Program-made: the position numbers and the translations under genes
Shown here: positions 14,813 to 21,601 of the stretch, piece by piece
Layout of the letters: every line of letters begins with the position of its first letter
How positions within the stretch are numbered: the stretch's first letter is position 1
Notes under the pieces: generated by a model
Told to the model about the DNA's origin: nothing
Databases searched by the model: none
What the model saw: only the letters and a program-made list of their open reading frames with translations
Source of the DNA: a virus
IMG/VR virus record: IMGVR_UViG_3300042691_049256
Span: 1 to 21,601 of that record
DNA length: 21,601 nucleotides
Reading direction: 5' to 3' (one strand)

Positions 14813-15976
14813 TTAGTACCTCGACATTTTGAGCCAATAAGACCAGTAGGAGTCTGTTTTCAAACGATTTATTTTCCAATTACTAAGAATTTGATCTTTT
14901 TCAAGGAAGCAACCATGGATATTTCTCTCACCTTCAGTTGCACTATACTCTGATCGCCCATGCAAGATCCTAGTATTATCTATCATATAAAGATCGCCTT
15001 GGTTCATCTTTATTTTTAATTGGTACTTTTGATGCTCTCGCATTTTCCCAAATTGTTGATACGCAGCATAAAAATCGTACATTTTTTCTGGAGGCAAATT
15101 AAATGGCTGACTTGAGTGATTAGAATATCTAATACAATTAATTTGTCCAATAGAATCTAATTCTATTATTGTTTTTATAGATTCAAAAATGTTGTTATTA
15201 TCTTTTAAATAAAAATGAATTGGAGTTTTTGCAAGAAGCTCAAAATGTTCTGGATACAGAACTCTCATATCTTCTGCGATTTTAAAACCATCGCATAAAG
15301 TAGATTCTCCACCTTTTGTAGTATTTTTAGTGAATAAACTTATCTGCGCTGTAGCTATTGGGTCCCTATAAGGATCATCTGTGTGTCCAAATAAGGCATG
15401 GTTTGTATATGCAACACTATTAGCATCAGCGTATGATTTCACATGATAAGTCCTACCCCAATTTGTTTCTCTAATGTATCCAAAAAAATCAACTATATCC
15501 AATACGTCAACATGTGGTACTGGAATATTTTTTATAAAAATAATTCCGTATTGGTAAAATCCTTCTATTATTTTTGATAAGTTTTCTTTTGAACTTGAAT
15601 TTTTTTCAGAAAGAAAAGAATAATCAAATGTAGGAATAGCATTATAGTTTGATCTATCCCATAAAAATATTGGATCTTTTGCGTAACCATTGTTATTAGA
15701 ATAATCGTATTTTTTTAACCATTCAAAAGAAAATAAACTTATATGGCCATCTTTCCAGTAAATTTTTAATTCTTTATCAGAAAATATTGTTTCTTGTGGC
15801 TTTATATCTAAAGGTAGGTTAGATGTTTCTACTAGTCTATGGTTAGTTTGAGAGTGCCTGCAGCAAGAGCAATTGTCTCTTAACCAGATGTAATGATATA
15901 TGCTATGACCATTATCGGGCCATTGTATTTTAATTGATATATCAGTATTTTCTATTAGCTTAGGTGCCTGCTTCAT
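14813..15976 (-). CDS. Gamma-butyrobetaine / trimethyllysine hydroxylase-type dioxygenase
   Basis: 387 residues with the two-domain plan of GBBH/TMLH enzymes (carnitine pathway). The N-domain has WLRDNCSCCRHSQTNHRL (31-48) with C36, C38 and C39, and DGH (H78) as probable fourth zinc ligand. The catalytic domain has H198-T-D200 (FGHTDDPYRDP), distal H339 (RILHGRS) and R351 (GERNIHG). Compared with the usual C-x-C-x2-C-R-H loop, two residues are missing between the second and third Cys, so zinc binding may be altered. Start ATG 15976 has AAAGGAAC before it. It belongs to an operon with PhyH-like and acyl-CoA dehydrogenase genes. Whether the substrate is really a betaine is not shown. Confidence 0.85.
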   Translation of the reverse strand: MKQAPKLIENTDISIKIQWPDNGHSIYHYIWLRDNCSCCRHSQTNHRLVETSNLPLDIKPQETIFSDKELKIYWKDGHISLFSFEWLKKYDYSNNNGYAKDPIFLWDRSNYNAIPTFDYSFLSEKNSSSKENLSKIIEGFYQYGIIFIKNIPVPHVDVLDIVDFFGYIRETNWGRTYHVKSYADANSVAYTNHALFGHTDDPYRDPIATAQISLFTKNTTKGGESTLCDGFKIAEDMRVLYPEHFELLAKTPIHFYLKDNNNIFESIKTIIELDSIGQINCIRYSNHSSQPFNLPPEKMYDFYAAYQQFGKMREHQKYQLKIKMNQGDLYMIDNTRILHGRSEYSATEGERNIHGCFLEKDQILSNWKINRLKTDSYWSYWLKMSRY

Positions 15977-16002
15977 ATGTTCCTTTGAGGAAGGTGTTAA
16001 TT

Positions 16003-16701
16003 TTATTTATATAAGTCAATAGCAGAAGATTTATCAGAATGATAAAATCCAGTTTTATGACTTACAATATTTCCATTAATTATACCATAATGACCAATAA
16101 TAGACTTTCTTAAAATATTTTCGTCTACTGGGTCTGAACCTCTATGTATCAAATGACCATTCCATATGATTAAATCACCTTTATCTGGCAAAAAAGAATA
16201 TGCTAAAGCTTCTCGCTTTAAAGACTCTTGTATTAAAAGATTGCTAACTTGATCTTTATTTGATTTATCATAAATTAGGTTGTAGTCAATATCCCAATTG
16301 TGTGAACCAGGGATAAACTGAAATGGGCCAGAATTAGGATCAATTTTATCCAGTGCTACCCATACTCCGAAATAGTTGTTTGCGCCTTGTTTATCAGCTT
16401 TTGTCCAATCCTGATGCCAAGCTTTTCTAGTTGAAACCCAACTAGTAAAAGATAAATGAAGGACAATATTATTATTTAACAACTTTAAAAAATTAAATAT
16501 ATTTTCATGACATAATATATCTAATATTTCTTTATGGTTCATGTAAGAACTTGAGCTAGTCCAACCATGATAATTTAATATCTGCCCATTTTGTGAGTGG
16601 TGATCTAACCAAAGTTTTTCATACTGATTTATTAAAGTTTCAGGAATCGCATTTTTTAAAATAGCATAGCCATTTTTTTCGTAGAATTCTACGGTGTTCA
16701 T
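16003..16701 (-). CDS. PhyH-family 2OG-Fe(II) dioxygenase
   Basis: 232 residues. Phytanoyl-CoA hydroxylase-like proteins hydroxylate fatty acyl-CoA or a wide range of small molecules. Visible ligands: H96-Q-D98 in AWHQDW, distal H186 in LIHRGSDP, R199 in LRKS. Other family blocks are WVALDKIDPNSGPFQFIPGSH (114-134) and DKGDLIIWNG. Start ATG 16701 has AGGAAC upstream and overlaps the 49-aa gene by ATGA. The gap of 26 bp to the GBBH-like gene carries that gene's ribosome site. Confidence 0.85.
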   Translation of the reverse strand: MNTVEFYEKNGYAILKNAIPETLINQYEKLWLDHHSQNGQILNYHGWTSSSSYMNHKEILDILCHENIFNFLKLLNNNIVLHLSFTSWVSTRKAWHQDWTKADKQGANNYFGVWVALDKIDPNSGPFQFIPGSHNWDIDYNLIYDKSNKDQVSNLLIQESLKREALAYSFLPDKGDLIIWNGHLIHRGSDPVDENILRKSIIGHYGIINGNIVSHKTGFYHSDKSSAIDLYK

Positions 16702-16847
16702 TTTGTTCCTGGATCTACATTAAGTTTTTCTAAAAACTCTTTTTCTTTCTTCCATAATTCTTCAAGCTTTTCTTGAAGAGTTAGATAGTCTAACTCATTA
16801 TGGTTCGATGAAGATACATTCTCCTGGGCATTCTTCTGCTGCTTCAA
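16698..16847 (-). CDS. 49-aa helical microprotein with TTG start
   Basis: The 96 bp between the ferredoxin and PhyH genes code for ELDYLTLQEKLEELWKKEKE and onward to DPGTK in one frame with no ATG. The nearest good start is TTG at 16847-16845, preceded by AGGAG six bases upstream, inside the ferredoxin gene in another frame. The result is 49 residues, overlapping the ferredoxin 3' end by 50 bp and ending in ATGA with the PhyH gene. The C-terminal half is a charged amphipathic helix. A partner or adaptor for the ferredoxin or PhyH enzyme is a guess. Confidence 0.55.
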   Translation of the reverse strand: MKQQKNAQENVSSSNHNELDYLTLQEKLEELWKKEKEFLEKLNVDPGTK

Positions 16848-17043
16848 CTACGTCTCCTAATCTTTCTTCCGAAAAAGATGCCAGACCAGCGGCTCCTTGT
16901 GGGTTTCCCACAGCTTCCGCATAAATTTTGGTTCCTTCTTTGACATATGCAAGACCATCCGGCATCATATGGAATACATCTGGCGCTATCTCTGCACATA
17001 GTCCATCTCCAGTGCATAAGTCTTGATCAATCCAAACTTTCAT
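16798..17043 (-). CDS. Ferredoxin, [3Fe-4S] or Asp-ligated [4Fe-4S] type
   Basis: 81 residues. The cluster motif C10-TG-D13-GL-C16 with APDVF is typical of small actinobacterial ferredoxins; D13 sits where a second Cys would be, which in known homologues gives a [3Fe-4S] cluster or Asp-ligated [4Fe-4S]. C72-P and C76 near the C-terminus complete the set (CPGEC). The insert at 37-60 (YAEAVGNPQGAAGLASFSEE) is longer than in minimal ferredoxins. These donate electrons to P450s and other oxygenases. The 2OG enzymes nearby do not need such a donor, so the partner is either a host enzyme or the acyl-CoA dehydrogenase flavin. The start overlaps the previous stop (TAATG). Confidence 0.85.
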   Translation of the reverse strand: MKVWIDQDLCTGDGLCAEIAPDVFHMMPDGLAYVKEGTKIYAEAVGNPQGAAGLASFSEERLGDVVEAAEECPGECIFIEP

Positions 17044-17450
17044 TACTTTTTAATCAATTCTTCTGGGATAATCCAAAGCTTACAAATAGCCATTGGCTCT
17101 ATTTTGCCAGAGACTATTTCACATCCGCCACCACCGATAAAATAAACGCAATTAGCACAAGCCATTCCTTTATCTTTGAAAGGGTTAGCTGATGCTGGCG
17201 CATAGTGTGCACCATTAGCTTTTGCGGTTTGGTTAAATTTACCATGCATCTCTACGACTTCTTCATAGAGTTCATACATCATTTTTTGACGATTATTTAA
17301 CTTTGATTCTGGGCCTTCTTCTTCATCGCCGTCTTCTTCTTCGTCTTCAGGCATTTCTTCATCGTCATCTGATTTATTGTACGCAGCTTCGTTAATTGTT
17401 TTTAATTTATAGACTTGGTAGTCTAAATTTGAGAGCCAAACATTTTTCAT
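17043..17450 (-). CDS. Four-Cys protein with acidic middle (HiPIP-like or zinc-binding)
   Basis: 135 residues. A helical start, a strongly acidic stretch at 28-49, another helix, then the Cys module: C98, C101, C110, C123 (CANC, GGGGC, AICKLW) followed by IIP. The spacing C-x2-C-x8-C-x12-C and the CxLW ending recall small high-potential iron-sulfur-like modules seen in phages; zinc binding is the alternative. The neighbouring gene encodes the same spacing, so they are related. It overlaps both neighbours (ATGA and TAATG). Confidence 0.7.
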   Translation of the reverse strand: MKNVWLSNLDYQVYKLKTINEAAYNKSDDDEEMPEDEEEDGDEEEGPESKLNNRQKMMYELYEEVVEMHGKFNQTAKANGAHYAPASANPFKDKGMACANCVYFIGGGGCEIVSGKIEPMAICKLWIIPEELIKK

Positions 17451-17779
17451 TCTCTATCACCTTGAGTAACTAATCCATCTGGAATTGCTGCAAGGCGGCA
17501 AAGACCACCAAGTTCAATTTCTTGAGCTACAATTTTACATGTTGTTTCTGATTCACGTAAATAGCAGTTTTTGCACATAACGCCCATTTCAGCATTGTCG
17601 TTTTCAGCAGCTGGAGTGTATCCAACCCAAATGCCCTTACCGTCATTATTAGCAAGTTTGCCATATTTTGCAGCAATGGACAACAAAGCGTTGGCAAACT
17701 CAAGTTCCGGTAGCGGCATGCTTGCCATCTCTTTTTGTTCAAGATTTTCTAAAAATTCTGCTAGCCAATAAATAGACAT
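17447..17779 (-). CDS. Four-Cys protein, sister of the 135-aa neighbour
   Basis: 110 residues. The Cys module C69, C72, C81, C94 (CKNC, TTC, GLCRL) has exactly the same C-x2-C-x8-C-x12-C spacing as the next gene, and likewise ends in a conserved IP (IPDGLV versus IPEELI). The N-terminal helical part differs. Start ATG 17779 has GGAG at 17788-17785. First gene of the redox operon. Both proteins probably hold a metal cluster and could form a pair acting with the ferredoxin. Confidence 0.7.
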   Translation of the reverse strand: MSIYWLAEFLENLEQKEMASMPLPELEFANALLSIAAKYGKLANNDGKGIWVGYTPAAENDNAEMGVMCKNCYLRESETTCKIVAQEIELGGLCRLAAIPDGLVTQGDRE

Positions 17780-17800
17780 ATTTACTCCATTTTAGTTAAA

Positions 17801-17842
17801 ATTATATAATAATAGTACTACAGTTTTTGTTTTTGCGCAAAA
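17801..17842 (-). promoter_or_regulatory. Promoter of the redox operon
   Basis: TATAAT at 17806-17801 on the minus strand, RNA start expected near 17794, and a GGAG ribosome site before ATG 17779. A 12-bp palindrome TTTTGCGCAAAA at 17831-17842 lies upstream, right after the stop of the 584-aa gene, at about the distance of a regulator site. No good terminator is seen for the upstream gene. Confidence 0.5.
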
Positions 17843-19597
17843 TTAACCATCAGACATTAAGCTTCTTCTCAAATTTGAAGCTTCATCTGGGCCCATTGGG
17901 CCATCTGGCTGATTTCCAATTTTATCTCTACCTTTACCTATAGCAAAACCAGCTACAGAAAGCAATGCTGCGGTTCCTGCAAGTCTAAGATTTTTTCCAT
18001 TTTTTGCTGCTGATATAACACTTCCCGCTAAACCCTCACTAGCATCAAGTATTTCCATAGTAGTTCTTCCTGGAGCTTTTCCTGTAACACTAGTTATTCC
18101 TTCAACAAGTTTTTTCTTGAAAGCAGTATCAACTGGCGCTTTGCCAGCAGCACTTCTAAATCTAGCATTATCTGTTTCTATGATATTTTCTAATAATTGT
18201 TCTTGAGCTTTTTCTTTTTCTTTTTCAACTCTTTCTTCTACTTTTTTAGTTGGATCCATCTTTTCTTTAGCTTTTTCTGCTAAAGCTTCTGAAGCTTCTT
18301 TTGGTGAAGTGGCAACGCTTAGAGCGTCGTCTAAAACGCCACTCATATCAATTTTTTTATCATCTATGTCTGATCCACCTTTTGCCGCATCTTTTGTTTC
18401 AATAACTTTTCCGGCTTTTAATGGTATTCTTTTTCTTTCTTTAGCGATTGGTTCTTCAGCCTTTTTTACAGGTGTTCCAACTTTAAGGACTGGTCTACCA
18501 TCTTTTGTTGTTTCAATAATAGCTTTTGGTGCAGGTTGAGTTACATCTGCTTTTTCAACTGGACCGGTTACAGTTATATCTGCTTTTTTAACCGGAGTAG
18601 CTACAGCTGCAGTAACAGCTTTTGCTTCTTCAGATGTTTTTGCAATTTTTGTTGTTATTGGGTCAGGAGCTCTAGATGGCCTAGTGTTGCCATAAACTAT
18701 TTCTTCGTCCATTTCTTTAGAGTACGGGCTAGGGGGTATCGCTCCAGACACTCTTCTTTCAAATACGTCTTCTATTGTTGCATAAGGTGACTTATATCCA
18801 GGCGAACCATGCAAAATCTCTTGAAATGCTGGCTCTGCTGCCAAAACATTATTAATCCTTTGTGCTTCTCTTTCGGAAACTTTTCCAGAAACAGAATATT
18901 TGGATTCTGTTGGACCAGATGATGATTCGCGAAAATTTGGAGTCCCATCTGGATTTATATCAGCATAATCTGTGGTAAATCTACCAGAAACAAAACCAGA
19001 TAGTGGTGCATTTTTTGCCCCAGTTGATCCAAGCCCAGCCCTATAAGTACGATCTCCTTGGGACTGCAGCATTCCGCCTACTCTTTCATTGAGAGCGGTT
19101 ATAACTTGATCTCTTCTTTCTAAAGTTTGTGGATAGGCTGTAAGATGTCTGCCTTGACGATACCCTCCAGAAAGTTTGTACTGCATTCCAAGATCTTCCA
19201 TGACGCCCATAGTTTCAAGCACTGGCAACGGATGCATGTATTTTTGTTGTCCACCAATTGTACCAATGAGCCCTGCCCCATCAAGTTTTTTAGATGGATT
19301 TCCAATAAAAGCATTTTTAAACTCATCATAAGACATACCAACTTTGCCAAGTAAGGTGTCCATTTCTTTGGCAGTTTTTGCATCAGTTATTTCACCAGTT
19401 GCAGATCTACCCATGGCATAAAAGAAATCGTCTAAAGCAATTTGCTTTTCAAAGTCAGCGTGGATTTTCCAACCATGGTTAATATCTATACCACTAGCAC
19501 CGACCATACCAAAACGACTATCAACTTTTCCAGAAGGATTCTGAAATTGTTGGCCAGCAAGACCTATCTGTATTGCACGATGCGGAGTTTTTGCCAT
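17843..19597 (-). CDS. Large phage protein, possibly virion-associated
   Basis: 584 residues; no family recognised. Residues 1-240 look globular and mixed in composition (FEKQIALDDFFYAMG, VLETMGVMEDLGMQY). About 320-480 is low in complexity, rich in Lys, Glu, Ala and Pro, with loosely repeated VKKAD/VEKAD/VKKAE segments. Near the C-terminus a hydrophobic stretch (538-555, RLAGTAALLSVAGFAIGK) could span or contact a membrane. Start ATG 19597 has AAAGGA upstream. The length, disordered charged middle and terminal hydrophobic piece fit internal virion or tail-related proteins, but nothing proves it. Confidence 0.7.
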   Translation of the reverse strand: MAKTPHRAIQIGLAGQQFQNPSGKVDSRFGMVGASGIDINHGWKIHADFEKQIALDDFFYAMGRSATGEITDAKTAKEMDTLLGKVGMSYDEFKNAFIGNPSKKLDGAGLIGTIGGQQKYMHPLPVLETMGVMEDLGMQYKLSGGYRQGRHLTAYPQTLERRDQVITALNERVGGMLQSQGDRTYRAGLGSTGAKNAPLSGFVSGRFTTDYADINPDGTPNFRESSSGPTESKYSVSGKVSEREAQRINNVLAAEPAFQEILHGSPGYKSPYATIEDVFERRVSGAIPPSPYSKEMDEEIVYGNTRPSRAPDPITTKIAKTSEEAKAVTAAVATPVKKADITVTGPVEKADVTQPAPKAIIETTKDGRPVLKVGTPVKKAEEPIAKERKRIPLKAGKVIETKDAAKGGSDIDDKKIDMSGVLDDALSVATSPKEASEALAEKAKEKMDPTKKVEERVEKEKEKAQEQLLENIIETDNARFRSAAGKAPVDTAFKKKLVEGITSVTGKAPGRTTMEILDASEGLAGSVISAAKNGKNLRLAGTAALLSVAGFAIGKGRDKIGNQPDGPMGPDEASNLRRSLMSDG

Positions 19598-19616
19598 TAA
19601 AATATCCTTTTAAAAA

Positions 19617-19820
19617 TTATGCTGTTGTCACACATCTTCTTGAGCAATATAGTTGATTTTGGTCTTCATATACTATACCACGACCTGTTTTTTTAGAACA
19701 CTTAGGGCAAATATGAAAAACGCCCTTTAAAGCAGCCATATAATACGTAGCTTTACCTGGTAAGGTTGGCTGTACTGTTTTATTACCTGAATTTACTTTT
19801 GCTGGTTTTTTGCCGGCCAT
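19617..19820 (-). CDS. Small zinc-ribbon protein
   Basis: 67 residues. A basic N-terminus is followed by C38-PK-C41 and C59-SRR-C63, a treble-clef or zinc-ribbon arrangement with QLYCSRRC typical of the second half. AAAGGGG upstream of ATG 19820 is a strong ribosome site. The gene sits 19 bp before the 584-aa gene and is probably co-transcribed. A nucleic-acid-binding or virion-assembly role is possible. Confidence 0.7.
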   Translation of the reverse strand: MAGKKPAKVNSGNKTVQPTLPGKATYYMAALKGVFHICPKCSKKTGRGIVYEDQNQLYCSRRCVTTA

Positions 19821-19829
19821 GACTACCCC

Positions 19830-19852
19830 TTTGATATTTTGGTTATATCAAA
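19830..19852. repeat. 8-bp inverted repeat TTTGATAT / ATATCAAA
   Basis: TTTGATAT-TTTGGTT-ATATCAAA lies between the tRNA and the zinc-ribbon gene, touching that gene's ribosome site. On the minus strand it includes TGATATAAC, a possible extended -10. It may be an operator or a processing hairpin at the tRNA/mRNA junction. Confidence 0.45.
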
Positions 19853-19874
19853 ATAGTAATCAAATGCTATAAAA

Positions 19875-19949
<75 letters not shown>

Positions 19950-19982
19950 AATTATTCAGAAAACCAGTTTGAATTTAAATAA

Positions 19983-20201
19983 TTAGCCAAATTTGATTGG
20001 TTCGTTAAACCGATTTTCAATAATATCCTTAATAGTATTTAAAGTATTTACAGAGGCTACACTTTTAGGACTATTAAAAAGTATGTGCATTTGCCATAGT
20101 GCGTCTGTAATATTCTTTGCAGCTATGACTTGAGCATTTTCTGGGTAGCCGTCTTTTTTTACAGATTCAAGTATCTGCTTGTAGATCTCAGTATATGTCA
20201 T
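19983..20201 (-). CDS. Hypothetical 72-aa protein
   Basis: 72 residues, helix-rich (MTYTEIYKQILESVKKDGYP), no motif recognised. ATG 20201 has AAAGGAT upstream and starts 2 bp after the stop of the 115-aa gene, so the two are translated from one mRNA. It contains the only in-frame CGG arginine codon I found (ENRFNE, followed by T, not A), showing that CGG itself can be read as an ordinary triplet here. Confidence 0.65.
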   Translation of the reverse strand: MTYTEIYKQILESVKKDGYPENAQVIAAKNITDALWQMHILFNSPKSVASVNTLNTIKDIIENRFNEPIKFG

Positions 20202-20203
20202 AA

Positions 20204-20551
20204 TTATCCTTTAATTAAAGGTCTCCACTCATTAATCGTAACCTGTTGTATTTTACCATCTGTAAATTTAATATTATAAGATAACCAATACTTTAAGTTT
20301 TCAGACGGTATTTCAATAGACGTGTAACATTCTACGTGCTGATGAACATAATATTGTTTATATTCATCACCATTTTTTTGATACATGTATCCGTTTTTAT
20401 CTATATAAAAAACATCTAGAACACAGTGTAAATCCTGTGTTTGAAAATTATCAGCAGCTATTGAGTTTTTAATAAATATTTTTTGTTCTTGGGTAGCATT
20501 ATCAGGAATGGGCATATCATAATTTATATCAACGTAATCAAACATTCCCAT
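20204..20551 (-). CDS. Conserved phage protein of the MGMFDYV type
   Basis: 115 residues. It begins MGMFDYV, followed later by FQTQDLHCVLDVFYIDKNGY (36-55), the two signatures of a small protein family widespread in phages and bacteria whose function is unknown to me. The rest is beta-rich. Its mRNA appears leaderless: TGATATAAT ends 6 nt before the ATG. Followed after 2 bp by the 72-aa gene and then the tRNA. Confidence 0.7.
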   Translation of the reverse strand: MGMFDYVDINYDMPIPDNATQEQKIFIKNSIAADNFQTQDLHCVLDVFYIDKNGYMYQKNGDEYKQYYVHQHVECYTSIEIPSENLKYWLSYNIKFTDGKIQQVTINEWRPLIKG

Positions 20552-20566
20552 ACGAATATTATATCA
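20552..20566 (-). promoter_or_regulatory. Leaderless promoter (minus strand): TGATATAAT, 6 nt, ATG
   Basis: Read on the minus strand, TGA TATAAT (20566-20558) is followed by ATTCGT and then ATG at 20551. It begins immediately after the stop codon of the dioxygenase gene. Same geometry as the plus-strand elements at 1959, 2763 and 12068. Confidence 0.65.
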
Positions 20567-20567
20567 T

Positions 20568-21422
20568 TTAATTGAATGGTTCTTGTTGATAGCACCAAAC
20601 TCTAGAAAATATTCTTTCGCCTAAAGAAAAACCGCCTCTTACTGCGTGAGCCATGGTAAATAAATCAACTAATACCAAATCTCCTTCATCCCAACTAATC
20701 CAATGTTGGATATCAGAATTATTGAGTACTTCTTCTGAGATGTATCCTTCTATTTGCTTAAATAAGAATATGTCTTCTTCAGAAGGATCTAATCCATCAA
20801 CAGATGATAATAGGTTTTCATTAGGGTAAAAACCCATTCTTACTACTGGAACGTTTGTCTTATAGTGCTTTTGTATTATCGGTCTCTCAGTGCCAGACGA
20901 ATGGTCGTCTAAAAAAAGAATAGTGCCAGTATTATCAGTGTGAGTAGTAGATTTAATTTTTATTTTTTTTAAAAAAGAAATCCATTCTTCAGGGATAATT
21001 GAAAATATTTTTGCCATATTAACAAAACCTGTTGTACCTGAACTTGGATCACATTTAAATTTAATCATATTCCAAGAAGCAGCTATTTGTGGATTATCTT
21101 GATGGATATTTTCCATGTGCCATTCAATAAAAATACTTTTTTTACGAGAAATATTAGTAGGACCACTTAAATGTCTATTAAAAGTATTTTTATGATCTTC
21201 ATTTTCAACACAATAAAATGGTGGACGCATTTCTTCTTTAAGAGTCAAATTTGGCAAAAAACCAAAGTGTTCCCCAATGGCACATGTTATATCCCACTGT
21301 TCTTTAGTGGTGGCAAAAAGTTTTTTAAAATGGATCACTCCATCTGCTAGAAACAGATCCAAGTACTTATTTATATTTAAAAGAATTTCTTTTGAAGAAA
21401 CATTCTCTATTTGGGCAATCAA
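20568..21422 (-). CDS. TauD-type dioxygenase with HxE iron motif
   Basis: 284 residues from TTG 21422, which has GGAGG (21432-21428) five bases upstream. A longer frame opens with GTG at 21533, but that start lies upstream of the -10 box at 21496-21504, while the TTG start places the conserved DGVIHFKKL strand (27-35) where the paralogue at 1974-2765 has it. Iron ligands: H102-M-E104 (EWHMENIH, Glu instead of Asp), distal H259 (MAHAVRGG) and R270 (GERIF). The C-terminal AHxxxGGFSLGxRIF is shared with the 1974 gene. The substrate is unknown. Confidence 0.82.
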   Translation of the reverse strand: MIAQIENVSSKEILLNINKYLDLFLADGVIHFKKLFATTKEQWDITCAIGEHFGFLPNLTLKEEMRPPFYCVENEDHKNTFNRHLSGPTNISRKKSIFIEWHMENIHQDNPQIAASWNMIKFKCDPSSGTTGFVNMAKIFSIIPEEWISFLKKIKIKSTTHTDNTGTILFLDDHSSGTERPIIQKHYKTNVPVVRMGFYPNENLLSSVDGLDPSEEDIFLFKQIEGYISEEVLNNSDIQHWISWDEGDLVLVDLFTMAHAVRGGFSLGERIFSRVWCYQQEPFN

Positions 21423-21447
21423 ATATTCCTCCAAATAAAACAGCTCA

Positions 21448-21504
21448 GTGGGCAAGGGGTTCTTGCCCACCAAGAGCATCTGACTTCGTAGGAAAAGTAT
21501 AGCA
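21448..21504 (-). promoter_or_regulatory. Promoter plus 9-bp leader hairpin before the TTG-start dioxygenase
   Basis: Minus strand: TGC TATACT (21504-21496), RNA start expected near 21489, then a perfect hairpin GTGGGCAAG-AACCC-CTTGCCCAC (21470-21448), then GGAGG and TTG 21422. The leader is about 67 nt. The stem lies 15 nt before the ribosome site, has no U-tract after it, and so is likelier to control stability or ribosome access than to terminate. Confidence 0.55.
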
Positions 21505-21572
21505 CAGTTAGAAGCATTTGTGTGTAAAATCACAAAAAAAAGTACTATAGTTATATCTATTAAAGGAAAAAT

Positions 21573-21601
21573 ATGGGTTATTTTAGCATTGGATCAAAAG
21601 C
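21573..21601 (+). CDS. 5' end of a plus-strand gene (partial)
   Basis: ATG 21573 follows AAAGGA (21563-21568) and reads MGYFSIGSK to the window edge. TATAGT at 21546-21551 is a possible -10. The gene is divergent from the minus-strand dioxygenase. Too short to identify. Confidence 0.55.

Noticed and set aside
20568-21533. GTG start giving a 321-aa dioxygenase
   Set aside because: The start lies upstream of the -10 box, its extra 37 residues include a hairpin-coded stretch, and the TTG at 21422 has GGAGG and fits the paralogue's length.

Overview
The window looks like part of an AT-rich tailed-phage genome, probably infecting an actinobacterium, carrying an unusually large load of metabolic genes. 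The phage reading rests on an M15-type endolysin, an r1t-like holin, several tiny membrane or lysine-rich proteins, a phage-type tRNA gene, and very tight packing with ATGA/TAATG overlaps. The host guess rests on the Thr/Ser/Pro stalk of a giant exported protein and on an actinobacterial style of ferredoxin and acyl-CoA dehydrogenase. It is tentative.

Layout. Positions 1-1958 (+): tail of a basic protein, endolysin, a one-helix membrane protein, a His/Cys-rich membrane microprotein and three small basic proteins. 1974-7379 (+): a polycistronic block with a TauD-type dioxygenase, a small unknown protein, a clavaminate-synthase-like (HxE) dioxygenase, three GT-A glycosyltransferases, an FkbM methyltransferase and a PglD/NeuD-type sugar acyltransferase. 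This reads as a glycan or amino-acid decoration pathway. 7380-7510: promoter, short structured RNA or leader, and a strong terminator. 7511-11812 (+): a 1433-residue exported, membrane-anchored surface protein, visibly richer in GC than its neighbours. 11813-12715 (+): a 53-aa gene, two palindromes, and a P4H-type dioxygenase. 12712-13560 (-): r1t-like holin, a 42-aa metallothionein-like protein, a lipoprotein and a two-helix membrane protein, all overlapping. 13606-17779 (-): a redox operon in transcription order of two four-Cys proteins, ferredoxin, a 49-aa protein, a PhyH-type dioxygenase, a GBBH/TMLH-type dioxygenase and an acyl-CoA dehydrogenase. 17843-20551 (-): a large possible virion protein, a zinc-ribbon protein, tRNA-Gly(TCC) and two small proteins. 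20568-21422 (-): a sixth dioxygenase, then a divergent gene at the right edge.

The observation I rate highest: two genes (endolysin and acyltransferase) are each broken by a single extra C directly before an essential glycine codon GGA, so both carry an in-frame CGGA. The tRNA-Gly in the same window has anticodon loop CTTCCGA, in which UCC plus the next base G37 is complementary to the quadruplet CGGA, and its anticodon stem has a mismatch. In a manual scan I found no other in-frame CGGA in any gene here. This suggests natural quadruplet (CGGA = Gly) decoding; two independent sequence errors are the main competing explanation.

Other notable points: six 2-oxoglutarate/Fe(II) dioxygenases in 21.6 kb; a recurring leaderless promoter (TGn, -10 box, exactly 6 nt, ATG) at four genes; and several unlisted microproteins. 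All function calls come from reading motifs by eye; no database search was possible.
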